From the NCBI GenBank assembly GCA_003818285.1, contig RPRB01000025.1, forward strand, positions 1 to 37,317: a DNA stretch of 37,317 bases. The letters run 5' to 3'. Origin of the DNA: Myxococcaceae bacterium (GTDB taxonomy: Bacteria; Myxococcota; Myxococcia; Myxococcales; Myxococcaceae). The notes beneath the pieces are model-generated. The model was not told the DNA's origin, searched no databases, and saw only the letters and a list, made by a program, of their open reading frames with translations. Of this stretch, positions 7,864-15,735 are shown piece by piece (the stretch's first letter is position 1; the number at the start of each line of letters is the position of its first letter). Both the position numbers and the translations under genes were made by a program.

Positions 7864-8172
7864 ATGAGTCGCGCCTTCGAGGTGGACTGGGTGGGCACGA
7901 AGGAAGAGGGACCGGTGTTCCGCGCCGGGCGCGAGTTCGGCGTGAGCGAGGCGGCCGAGCTGCGCGAGCGGCTGACCGAGCTGGGCGCGCACGTTCCGGT
8001 CCGCGTGGACCTCACCCGAACCGTGGACCTCTCCGATCACGCCCTGGCCGAGCTGCTCGAGTGGGTGGTGGATCGGCACCGGGGGCCGGTCGCCTTCGTG
8101 GGTCTCAACGCGCATCACGAGCGGATGCTGCGCTACCTCGTCCCCCGGGCGGCGCAGGCGCTTCCGCTGTAG
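7864..8172 (+). CDS. STAS-like small protein
   Basis: The protein is 102 residues from ATG 7864, preceded by GGAGAGGG at good spacing; a longer open frame back to 7711 has no ribosome site. After a short N-terminal strand region, the pattern VPVRVDLTRTVDLSDHALAELLEWV followed by GPVAFVGLNAHHERMLRYL fits the beta-alpha-beta core of STAS domains (anti-sigma-factor antagonists). Ser in DLSDHAL is at the usual phospho-serine place. The domain call is from pattern only and moderately sure. If correct it would bind a partner kinase or anti-sigma factor in the cytosol. No such partner gene is adjacent. Confidence 0.65.
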   Translation: MSRAFEVDWVGTKEEGPVFRAGREFGVSEAAELRERLTELGAHVPVRVDLTRTVDLSDHALAELLEWVVDRHRGPVAFVGLNAHHERMLRYLVPRAAQALPL

Positions 8173-8346
8173 AGGGTGAGGTGGCGGCGAGCGCCTGTGG
8201 TGCCCATCCGTTCCGGCGTGGGCTCGGCGCGCGATGGCGTTCGTCCTCGAAGTGGGCCGGCGATACCGCGGAGGAGCACGTCTCGGCGCCGTCCCGTTCG
8301 GCCGTGAAGCCGTCCGCACCTCGGGCGTTGCGCTCGCGCGACCCCC

Positions 8347-8991
8347 GTGGATAGCTCCTCCAGCGTGAGCACCCGCCCTCGCGAGGCCCTCCCCCGCTGC
8401 AGCCGCCCGCCGCCGCACCTCCTCCCGACGGCGATCGTGCTCCTCGCGCTCGCCGCCTGCGCACACGCCCCGCCACCCGCGCCCGAGCCATCGCCACCCC
8501 CCGGGACCGAGGGCACGGAGATCCCCGAGGACGTGCGGAGGACGCTGGCCGGGACGTGGGTCTACGCGGGCGGTGAGGCCGAGCTCGCCGCGGTCGACCA
8601 GGCCGTGGACCGCGCCACGGCGGACATGGGCTTTCTCGCCCGCGGCTTCGCCTTCGAGGCTCTGCGGGCTCGCGCCCGTCCTCGAGACCGGTACGCGCTC
8701 TCCTTCGACGGGCGGACGGTGACCATCGCCTCGCCGGATCATCCGACCGAGCGCGGCGAGGTGGGCGGGCCGCCGGTCAGCGTCACCGACCGGTTCGGCG
8801 ACGAGAACCAGACCACCTTCCGGCTCCGCGATGGCGCGCTGGTCGAGGCCGGAAAGAGCGCCGATGGTTCCGGCGAGACGGTGTTCACTCCGTCCGCCGA
8901 CTGCCAAACTCTCCGCGTCCGGCGCCTGATGGAGAGCGGCCGCATCTCGGCCCCGGTGGACGTGACCCTGAGCTACCGCCGTCAGGACTGA
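8347..8991 (+). CDS. Hypothetical lipoprotein
   Basis: The family is not recognised. The N-terminus has a hydrophobic stretch (LLPTAIVLLALAAC) ending in a lipobox, so the protein should be lipid-modified on that Cys and sit in the envelope. A Pro-rich linker follows, then about 160 residues with TLAGTWVYAGGEAEL and LSFDGRTVTI, like a small beta-rich lipocalin-like fold. That resemblance is only suggestive. GTG at 8347 gives 214 residues; GTG at 8365 gives 208 and a more usual signal peptide. Neither has a clear Shine-Dalgarno. It stands alone, 174 bases after the STAS-like gene; I see nothing in that gap. Confidence 0.72.
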   Translation: MDSSSSVSTRPREALPRCSRPPPHLLPTAIVLLALAACAHAPPPAPEPSPPPGTEGTEIPEDVRRTLAGTWVYAGGEAELAAVDQAVDRATADMGFLARGFAFEALRARARPRDRYALSFDGRTVTIASPDHPTERGEVGGPPVSVTDRFGDENQTTFRLRDGALVEAGKSADGSGETVFTPSADCQTLRVRRLMESGRISAPVDVTLSYRRQD

Positions 8992-9125
8992 CCCGGGCAC
9001 GCTTATCCCGCGCGTCCGTCCCGAGGGAGCCTCCCGCCCGGGCGCTTCACCAGGCGCTGATCCGGCTGCACCGGCGCCGGCCTGTGCTTGTCCCGGGGAG
9101 CGCAGTGCGCGAGCGTTCCTTCGAC

Positions 9126-10517
9126 ATGGACCCTTTCACCCCGCTGCTGGACCGCGCCCTGCTGCACACCCGCTCCTGGATCGCCTCCCTCGGAAAGCGG
9201 CCGGTGCGGCCCACGGCCTCGCTGGAAGCTCTGACGGAGGCCTTCGGTGGAGAGCTCTCGGAGACGGGGCAGGACCCGCTCGAGGTGGTGGACCTGCTCG
9301 GTCGTGCCGGCGAGCCGGGCCTCATGGCCACCGCCGGTCCGCGCTTCTTCGGCTTCGTCATCGGCGGGAGTCAGCCGGTGGCGCTGGCGGCGGACTGGCT
9401 CACCTCGGCCTGGGACCAGAACGCGGGCCTCTACGTCGTCTCGCCCACGGTGGCGGTGCTGGAGGACACCGCGGGGCGCTGGCTGAACACGCTGCTCGGT
9501 CTGCCGGTCGAGGCGGGAGTGGGCTTCGTCACCGGCGGGCAGATGGCGAACTTCACCGGTCTGGCGGCGGCCCGGTACGCGCTGCTCGCCCGGGCGGGCT
9601 GGGACGTCTCGGAGCAGGGGCTCTTCGGGGCCCCGGAGATTCACGTCGTGGTCGGCGAGGAGGTGCACGTCACCATCCTGAGGGGGCTGCGCTTCCTGGG
9701 GATGGGGCAGGCGCGCGTGAAGCGGGTGCGCGCCGACGGCCAGGGGAGGATGGATCCCGACGCGCTGCCCGGCGTGCTCGCCGCCTGCAGGGGGCCCACG
9801 CTGGTCTGCGTACAGGCGGGAAACGTCAACACCGGCGCGATCGACCCGATGGAGCCGCTGATCTCCGCCGCGCACGCCCAGGGGGCCTGGGTGCACGTGG
9901 ACGGGGCCTTCGGGCTCTGGGGAGCGGCGAGCCAGCGGACGAGGGGGCTGCTCCGCGGCGTCGGCGAGGCGGACAGCTGGGCGCTGGACGCGCACAAGTG
10001 GCTCAACGTGCCTTACGACTCCGGGGTGACCATCGTGCGCGACCCCGCCACGCTCGCCCGCGCGGTGGGCACCTCCGCCAGCTACCTGGTGCGCAGCACC
10101 GGTCTGCGCGACGGCGTGGACTTCGTCCCCGAGTTCAGCCGGCGCGGGCGGGGAACGCCGGTGTACGCGGCGCTCCGGGCGATGGGGCGGCGGGGCGTGG
10201 AGGCGGTGGTGGATCGGTGCTGTGCGCTGGCCGGCCGGTTCGCCCAGCAGCTGGGGCGCGCGCCCGGGGTGCACGTGCTGAACGAGATCGTGCTCAACCA
10301 GGTGCTGGTCCGGTTCGACCCGCCCGGTGGTGGCGACGCGGACGCGTTCACCCGGGAGGTGATCGCGCGGGTCCAGGCCGACGGGACCTGCTGGCTCGGC
10401 GGGAGCCGCTGGAAGGACCAGGACGTGATGCGGATCAGCGTCTCGGGATGGAACACCACCGAGGACGACGTGGACCGATCCGCGGCAGCCATCCTTCGCT
10501 GCGCGGGCCGGGCCTGA
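9126..10517 (+). CDS. PLP-dependent group II amino acid decarboxylase
   Basis: The protein is 463 residues from ATG 9126; an in-frame GTG at 9084 is less likely. It belongs to the pyridoxal-phosphate aspartate-aminotransferase fold, group II decarboxylase family (aromatic-amino-acid, histidine, glutamate and tyrosine decarboxylases). Lys291 in DSWALDAHKWLNVPYDSG is the Schiff-base lysine. WVHVDGAFGLW holds the Asp that contacts the PLP ring nitrogen, and TGGQMANFTGLAAAR binds the phosphate. The start of the mature enzyme (PRFFGFVIGG, WDQNAG) also matches the family. Bacterial relatives are often annotated as aspartate or aromatic decarboxylases, and the substrate cannot be fixed here. The gene is monocistronic as far as seen. 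Confidence 0.92.
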   Translation: MDPFTPLLDRALLHTRSWIASLGKRPVRPTASLEALTEAFGGELSETGQDPLEVVDLLGRAGEPGLMATAGPRFFGFVIGGSQPVALAADWLTSAWDQNAGLYVVSPTVAVLEDTAGRWLNTLLGLPVEAGVGFVTGGQMANFTGLAAARYALLARAGWDVSEQGLFGAPEIHVVVGEEVHVTILRGLRFLGMGQARVKRVRADGQGRMDPDALPGVLAACRGPTLVCVQAGNVNTGAIDPMEPLISAAHAQGAWVHVDGAFGLWGAASQRTRGLLRGVGEADSWALDAHKWLNVPYDSGVTIVRDPATLARAVGTSASYLVRSTGLRDGVDFVPEFSRRGRGTPVYAALRAMGRRGVEAVVDRCCALAGRFAQQLGRAPGVHVLNEIVLNQVLVRFDPPGGGDADAFTREVIARVQADGTCWLGGSRWKDQDVMRISVSGWNTTEDDVDRSAAAILRCAGRA

Positions 10518-10563
10518 GGGTCGCGCAATTGCGGGAGGGCGGGGCCGGGCTACGATCCGCTTG

Positions 10564-10632
10564 ATGCGATTGTACGAGGCGAGCGTCGGAGGGCAGAAGT
10601 TCGGGTACCAGCCGTTCGGTGCGAAGAAGTAG
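10564..10632 (+). pseudogene. Remnant of a SYLF-domain gene (3' end only)
   Basis: An ATG-to-stop stretch of 22 codons reads LYEASVGGQKFGYQPFGAKK. It is clearly related to the last residues of the SYLF protein 100 bases downstream (MYEAAVGGQKFTFHPFADKN). No similar sequence is seen upstream of it, so it looks like the surviving tail of a tandem duplicate whose body was deleted. It has no ribosome site and is unlikely to be translated on its own. Confidence 0.75.
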
Positions 10633-10732
10633 ACCCGTCGGCGGCGAATGTTTCTCCGCCACGCAACGCCGCCTTGTCGACGGACGGCGAACGACCGGTG
10701 GACTGGTGCGAGCGGCCCCATTACGTCCGGGC

Positions 10733-11275
10733 ATGCGCTCCTCCATGTCCATGACTCTCCTCGTGCTCCTCGGAGCGGCCCCGGCCCTCGGCGCCAGCGA
10801 CGACGCGCTGGTGTCGGACGCCAAGGCCACGATTCAGACCTTCAAGACGAAGGATCCGAAGATCGAGAAGCTCTTCTCCACCTCCTCCGGCTATGCGGTG
10901 TTCCCCACCATCGCCAAGGGCGGCTTCATCATCGGTGGCGCCGGGGGAGACGGAGTCCTCTTCGTCGGCGGGAAGCCGGTGGGCACGGCGAGCATGGGCC
11001 AGGGGAGCATCGGGTTCCAGCTGGGCGGGCAGACCTACTCGGAGGTCATCTTCTTCGAGAACCCGTCGACGCTCGCCGACTTCAAGAACGGCAACTTCCA
11101 GCTCGACGCGCAGGCCACGGCCGTGGCTCTCTCCGCCGGCGCCTCCGCGGACGCGAACTACACCAGGGGCGTGGCGGTGTTCACCATGACCAAGGCTGGG
11201 CTGATGTACGAGGCCGCGGTCGGCGGGCAGAAGTTCACCTTCCACCCGTTCGCCGACAAAAACGCCCAGCGTTGA
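10733..11275 (+). CDS. SYLF-domain (Ysc84/DUF500) lipid-binding protein, secreted
   Basis: The protein is 180 residues from ATG 10733, with further ATGs at codons 5 and 7. A signal peptide (MTLLVLLGAAPALGA) precedes the SYLF domain. The body has SGYAVFPTIAKGGFIIGGAGGDGVLF, the diagnostic glycine-rich stretch of this family, then GSIGFQLGGQTYSEVIFF and AVFTMTKAGLMYEAAVGGQKF. SYLF domains bind phosphoinositides in eukaryotes; bacterial secreted versions have no settled function but are common in the periplasm. A truncated relative lies just upstream. It converges on a small secreted protein gene with 61 bases between stops. Confidence 0.9.
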   Translation: MRSSMSMTLLVLLGAAPALGASDDALVSDAKATIQTFKTKDPKIEKLFSTSSGYAVFPTIAKGGFIIGGAGGDGVLFVGGKPVGTASMGQGSIGFQLGGQTYSEVIFFENPSTLADFKNGNFQLDAQATAVALSAGASADANYTRGVAVFTMTKAGLMYEAAVGGQKFTFHPFADKNAQR

Positions 11276-11336
11276 TCTCCGGAAGCGGCGGATGCTGCGC
11301 CACCGCTGGTGGCTCCTCGAGCGTCGAGAGCGCCGC

Positions 11337-11726
11337 CTACTTCTTCTTCCGCTCGGCCTCGGCAATCGGCTTGTAGTCGTAGGTCGGGTAGAAGTCGGTG
11401 CGGAACGCGCCCCAGGCGCTCTGCTCCAGGGCGAGGTTCACGTCCCGCAGCCGCTCCGCCGGGAAGCGGAGCGTGACCACCTGGCCGATGCCCATCATCA
11501 CGTACCAGGAGACGACCTCCGCCCCCGCGGGCGGGAACTTCTGGAAGAAGCCGTTCTTCTCCAGCTCGGAGCGGATCTCGGCGAGCGTCTTGGATTGGTC
11601 GTGCCGGAGGAAGACGGTGAGCATCACCTGCCCGGCCTGGGCGGGCGAGGCCGCGGGCTGACCGCCGGCGGGACCTTCAGCGAGGAGGAGGAAGAGGGCC
11701 GCGAGCGGGAGGAGTCGAGGGCGCAT
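11337..11726 (-). CDS. Small secreted protein of unknown function
   Basis: The protein is 129 residues with an N-terminal signal peptide (LLPLAALFLLLAEGPAGG). The mature part has TVFLRHDQSKTLAEIRSELEKNG, then WYVMMGIGQVVTLRFPAERLRDVN, and a Lys-rich end. The strand-helix-strand rhythm could be a ferredoxin-like fold as in dimeric alpha/beta barrels, but I do not recognise the family. No Shine-Dalgarno is visible upstream of ATG 11726. Codon use matches its neighbours, which supports a real gene. Confidence 0.7.
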   Translation of the reverse strand: MRPRLLPLAALFLLLAEGPAGGQPAASPAQAGQVMLTVFLRHDQSKTLAEIRSELEKNGFFQKFPPAGAEVVSWYVMMGIGQVVTLRFPAERLRDVNLALEQSAWGAFRTDFYPTYDYKPIAEAERKKK

Positions 11727-12147
11727 GGACAGGAGGGTAGCGGGGGTCCTGCGACCTCGCCGCCGACTCCCCGACGGGGATTGCCCGGAGTGGACACGGG
11801 CCCGGACGGTTCTGCACCGTGCCGGGGCGCCGCTCGCCCTCGTCCGGCTCCAACCGGGGTCGGGGTGTCCGCCGGGGGTGCGTGGCTGGCGGCGCTTGAC
11901 GCGCGCGAGCTGGAACCGCGTCGCGAGGTCGAGCGCCGGAGGAGAGGGAGGTGCGGGGCTTGGCCCACCCGAGCGCTTCGCGCGCGGGCCCGGGCGTTGG
12001 CCAGCAACGCTGCTCGGAGTCGTTCGGGCACGAGCCGGCGGTCATGCTCCGCAACGAGAGGATGGCGCGCGACCGTCGGCCACGCGCCGTCCGCTCCTAT
12101 CCTGCGCTGAACGTTCCCTGAGCTGTTTCGGGAGGAGTGCCCCCGAT
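11727..12147. other. 421 bases without a convincing gene
   Basis: Open frames here have poor codon bias and Arg/Pro-rich products with no recognisable domain. No strong hairpin, direct repeat or promoter was found by eye. It may be decayed coding sequence or simply the upstream region of the small secreted protein gene. Confidence 0.4.
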
Positions 12148-12567
12148 TCAGCTCTGGGTCGCGCCGCACTGGGCGCGGAAGTCGTACAGCTTGCCCTCGG
12201 CCGGCTGGAGCTTCAGCGGGCCCTGGCTGTCCGAGACGAAGGCCATCTGCGACCCGTCCTGGCACTTGAGGTCGGCAGCGGGCTGCACCTTCAGGGTGAC
12301 GTCCTTGTCCGAGGGCAGGTTGTCGATCTGGTACGAGCAGCGGCCCTTGCTCGGGCGGATGGCGGAGCGGCCCACCTGGGTGTCTCCCACGGTGGCCACG
12401 ACCGCGAGGTTCTTGCAGACGTCGGGGTTGGCGGCGGCCTCGGGAACGGCGATCACGCCGTTCACGGAGCTGTTGTAGGTGTACTCCAGGCGCGGGTCGA
12501 CTCCGGACGCGGAGGTGGCGCAGGCGACGGCGCCGAGGAACACGAGTGCTGCGATGACTGGCTTCAC
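12148..12567 (-). CDS. Hypothetical small lipoprotein
   Basis: The protein is 139 residues from GTG 12567, preceded by GGGAG at suitable spacing; the frame upstream to 12744 is unsupported. The N-terminus KPVIAALVFLGAVAC is a signal peptide ending in a lipobox with Cys16. The mature domain has VDPRLEYTYNSSVNGVIAV, a central CSYQIDNLPSDKDVTLKV and three Cys beyond the lipidated one (in PDVCKNL, KGRCSYQ and LKCQDGS), plus one near the C-terminus (RAQCGATQS), so two disulfides are possible. The family is not recognised. It is divergent from the glycosyltransferase gene with a 224-base gap in which no clear promoter was read. Confidence 0.75.
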   Translation of the reverse strand: MKPVIAALVFLGAVACATSASGVDPRLEYTYNSSVNGVIAVPEAAANPDVCKNLAVVATVGDTQVGRSAIRPSKGRCSYQIDNLPSDKDVTLKVQPAADLKCQDGSQMAFVSDSQGPLKLQPAEGKLYDFRAQCGATQS

Positions 12568-12791
12568 GGTATCTCCCAAGAGAAAGTGATCGCGGACGAG
12601 TCCACAGACGTGGTCCCTTCCGGCTGCCGGTACGAGCCCGGCGAGCAATCGATTGCGTCCCAGGATCGGACGGGGCAACCACAGTGTCGCGTGCGGAGCA
12701 GCGGCACAGTACTTACTGCGCGACCGACACCGCTCGCTGCACAAGTTGCTGCCGCCTGCAGTGAACAGACTGATGGAAGCAAGGAGCGCAC

Positions 12792-14225
12792 GTGAGCCAC
12801 ACCTGGCGGTGGGTGCGAGTGCTCCTGGTGCTGCAACTGGTTCGCCTCACGGTGGGCTCGCTCTTCGAGCTCGTGCCTCAGGAGGCGTACTACGTCTTCT
12901 ACGCGCGTCACCCGGCGCTGTCGTACTTCGATCATCCCGGGATGCTCGCCTGGGCCCTGGCGTTGCCGGCGACGCTCCGGCCTCCGCCCCCGGTCGTGGT
13001 CCGCCTGGTCCCGTTCCTGTTCGCGGCGCTCACGCTCCTGGGACTGGCGCGCCTGGCGCGTCGCCTGGTTCCGGAGGCGCCCGGCCGGGCAGTCCTCCTC
13101 TTTGCCACGACCGCGGCGTTCAGCATCCTGAGCGTCATCGCGCTCCCCGACGGGCCGCTCGTCGCCGCCTGGACGTGGACCCTCTGCTTCCTGTCGGATG
13201 CGTTGCTGGATGATCGGCGTGCGGCATGGCTTCCCGCCGGCCTCTGCGCGGGGCTCGCGTTCGACTCCAAGTACAGCGCGGTGTTTCTCCTGCTGGGGGT
13301 GGGTCTGCTGCTGATCCTGCTTCCGCGGGGTCGCCGGCAGCTCGCCTCGCCCTGGCCGTGGCTCGGTCTGCTCGTCGCGGGGCTGGTCACGGCGCCGGTG
13401 TGGATCTGGAACGCGCAGCACGGCTGGGCGTCCTTCCTCTTCCAGACCGCGGGCCGGGTGGAGCACGCCCGCGGGCTCTCACCCTGGAACCTGCTCGGGC
13501 TGGTGGGCTCGCAGCTGGTGCTGGTGCTTCCCCCGCTGCTCTGGGTGTGGGGCCGGGAGGCGGTGCGCGCGGCGCCCCGGATGCTGCGCGGCGAGCTCCC
13601 GCCCGAGGAGCTGTTCCTCGCTGCCTTCTCGCTGGTCCCCGCCGTGGTGCTGCTGGTGGTCAGCCTGGGCGCGGTGGTGAAGCCCAACTGGCCCTTCCCC
13701 CTGTGGGTCGCCGGTGCGCTCTGGGCGGCGCGGCGCTCGGGCCCCTCGCTGCTGCGCTGGAACGCGCTCGGCTCCGCCGCCCTGCACGTCGTGGTGCTGG
13801 TGGAGCTGTTCGCCTACCCGGTCCGGCTCGGCGACGACACCTGGGTGGGCTGGAGCTCGCTCCGGGAGCAGACCAGGGCCAGGCTCGCGCCGGGGGAGTT
13901 CGCCTTCTCCGCGGACGACTACAAGACCACCGCCGAGCTGCTGCTCGACGGGACGGTGGAGGCCTACGGCCGGAATCTCCTCGGACAGCCGGCGCTCCAG
14001 CTCGACTTCGTCGGGCTCGACGTCCGCGCGCTCGCCGGGCGCACCGGGCTGTTCCTCGACTCGGCGCCGGGGCGATTCGACGACGCACCCTCGGGCCCTC
14101 CGCCCGCGGCGCTCCTCCCGCGCTGCGCCCGGGTGGTGGAGGAGCCGCCGCTGCTGGTGCGCCGGGGGCAGCGCATCGTCCGCCGCTTCGGCGCCTGGCG
14201 CTGCGTGGAGTACCGGCCGCCGTGA
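12792..14225 (+). CDS. GT39-family membrane glycosyltransferase (PMT/ArnT type)
   Basis: The protein is 477 residues and strongly hydrophobic, with about ten membrane segments followed by a soluble C-terminal part (from residue about 350). The first extracytoplasmic loop reads VPQEAYYVFYARHPALSYFDHPGML, the hallmark of family 39 enzymes that use lipid-linked sugars. The usual DE pair is QE here (Gln30-Glu31), as in a common uncharacterised subgroup, while the later Asp47 of YFDHP is kept. A second loop has DSKYSAVFLLLG. It probably transfers a sugar from polyprenyl phosphate to lipid A, protein or another envelope acceptor. GTG 12792 is supported by AGGAG at good spacing. It converges on the flavoprotein gene. 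Confidence 0.88.
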   Translation: MSHTWRWVRVLLVLQLVRLTVGSLFELVPQEAYYVFYARHPALSYFDHPGMLAWALALPATLRPPPPVVVRLVPFLFAALTLLGLARLARRLVPEAPGRAVLLFATTAAFSILSVIALPDGPLVAAWTWTLCFLSDALLDDRRAAWLPAGLCAGLAFDSKYSAVFLLLGVGLLLILLPRGRRQLASPWPWLGLLVAGLVTAPVWIWNAQHGWASFLFQTAGRVEHARGLSPWNLLGLVGSQLVLVLPPLLWVWGREAVRAAPRMLRGELPPEELFLAAFSLVPAVVLLVVSLGAVVKPNWPFPLWVAGALWAARRSGPSLLRWNALGSAALHVVVLVELFAYPVRLGDDTWVGWSSLREQTRARLAPGEFAFSADDYKTTAELLLDGTVEAYGRNLLGQPALQLDFVGLDVRALAGRTGLFLDSAPGRFDDAPSGPPPAALLPRCARVVEEPPLLVRRGQRIVRRFGAWRCVEYRPP

Positions 14226-14257
14226 GCGGCCGGGGCACAGACCGCCGGTCGTAGCGC

Positions 14258-15625
14258 TCAAACCCAGGAGTCGAACAGGTTGTTGAGCGACTCGGCCAGC
14301 CCGGGGTGGGGGAAGATGAAATCTCGGAGGACCGTCCACGGCAGGTCGCCGAGCATCGCGGTGTGCACCACCGACGCCAGCTCTCCGCCCTCGAATCCCA
14401 GGGCAGCGAACCCGAGGATGCGCTCCGTCTGGGCGTGGACCACGGCCCGGAGCACACCCCGCGTCTCGCCGGACTCGATGGCCCGCGCCACGTAGCTCAT
14501 GGGCATCCGGGCCACGCGGATCGGCAAGCCGCTCGCGCGGGCCTCGGCCTCGGTCATTCCCACCCGCCCGAGCTGGGGATCGGTGAACAGGGTGTAGGGC
14601 ACGAGCCGCCCCACCGGTGAGCGCGGGGGCCCGTCCAGCAGCACGGCGCGGAGCACGCGGTAATCGTCGTACGAGACGTGCGTGAACTGCGGAGCCCCGG
14701 TGACATCGCCGGTGGCATACACACCCTCGGCCGAGGTCCGCAGTCGCTCGTCGACCCGGATGAACCCGTGCGCATCGAGGGCCACGCCGCCGGCCGGACA
14801 GTCCAGCGCGTCGGTGTTCGGCGTCCTCCCCACGGCGATCAGGAGGTGGGTTCCCTCGAGCGCCGTCCCGTCGGCGAGCTCGAGCCGCACCCCGCCGCTC
14901 GCCGGGCTCACCCGCGCCGCACGAGCGCCGAGGTGCACGCGGATGCCCTCGGCGCGCAGGATGTCCGCGAGCTGGTCGGAGACTTCCTCGTCCTCCCGGG
15001 CGGCCAGCCTCGGCGCGGACTCGACGATGGTCACCTCCGCGCCCAGCCGCCGGAAGACCTGCCCCAGCTCGAGCGCGATGTACCCTCCGCCGAGGACCAG
15101 GAGCCGGTCGGGGAAGGGGCCCAGGGTGAGGATGGACGACGAGTCGAGCGCGGGCACCGAGTCCAGGCCCGGCAGGTCCGGCCGGCGCGGGCGGCCTCCG
15201 GCGTCGAGCACCACCACCGGCGCCTCGTGCTCCTCGGCGGTGCCGTCCGGGCCGGTGACTCGCAGCCGGCGCGGGGCCACGAACCGCGCCTGGCCCCGGA
15301 GAAGCGTGACGCCGGCCTCCCGCAACCGGCGCTCGCCCCCCGCCCGGAACTGCCGCACCACGCCCTGCTCGCGGTCACGCACCGCGACCCAGCGCGTTTG
15401 CGGCGGGGCGACCTCGATGCCGTACTCCGCGGCACGCGCGGCGAGCGCCGCCACCCTGGCGCTGGCCACCAGCGTCTTGGTCGGGGTGCAGCCGACGTTG
15501 ATGCAGGTGCCGCCCACGTCGGCGCGCTCGATCATCGCCGTCCGGCGCCCGGCTCGCGCCAGCGCCACTGCGATCGGGACGCCAGCCTGACCGGCGCCCA
15601 CCACCAGCGCATCCCAGGTCCCCAT
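14258..15625 (-). CDS. FAD/NAD(P)-dependent disulfide oxidoreductase, mercuric-reductase-like
   Basis: The protein is 455 residues from ATG 15625, with TGGGG just upstream. It is a class I pyridine-nucleotide disulfide oxidoreductase. The FAD-binding motif is VVGAGQAGVPIA, the redox-active disulfide is Cys41/Cys46 in GGTCINVGCTPTK, and the NAD(P) motif is LVLGGGYIALELG. The second FAD motif ends GVYATGDVTG, and the C-terminal dimer domain has FPHPGLAE with the catalytic His. It lacks the N-terminal metal-binding domain and C-terminal Cys pair of true mercuric reductases, so Hg(II) reduction is unlikely. It also differs from dihydrolipoamide dehydrogenase in context, since no dehydrogenase-complex genes are near. 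It may be a thiol/quinone reductase. It is divergent from the hybrid kinase gene. Confidence 0.92.
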   Translation of the reverse strand: MGTWDALVVGAGQAGVPIAVALARAGRRTAMIERADVGGTCINVGCTPTKTLVASARVAALAARAAEYGIEVAPPQTRWVAVRDREQGVVRQFRAGGERRLREAGVTLLRGQARFVAPRRLRVTGPDGTAEEHEAPVVVLDAGGRPRRPDLPGLDSVPALDSSSILTLGPFPDRLLVLGGGYIALELGQVFRRLGAEVTIVESAPRLAAREDEEVSDQLADILRAEGIRVHLGARAARVSPASGGVRLELADGTALEGTHLLIAVGRTPNTDALDCPAGGVALDAHGFIRVDERLRTSAEGVYATGDVTGAPQFTHVSYDDYRVLRAVLLDGPPRSPVGRLVPYTLFTDPQLGRVGMTEAEARASGLPIRVARMPMSYVARAIESGETRGVLRAVVHAQTERILGFAALGFEGGELASVVHTAMLGDLPWTVLRDFIFPHPGLAESLNNLFDSWV

Positions 15626-15735
15626 CGACCCCAGGTACCACGTTGCGGTCGTCGAGCACACAGCGGCGCCGTGACTGCGCACCGAAGCCACCTTGCCGGT
15701 GTCCGCCGCGTGGCGCTCAGATCTCGCCCGGCCTC

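Noticed and set aside
11725-12795. 356-residue plus-strand open frame across the gene-less stretch and the small lipoprotein
   Set aside because: Poor codon bias, no domain, and it overlaps a lipoprotein with signal peptide and ribosome site on the other strand.
14258-15625. Mercury resistance gene merA
   Set aside because: The N-terminal metal-binding domain and C-terminal Cys pair are absent and no other mer gene is near, so it is only a family relative.
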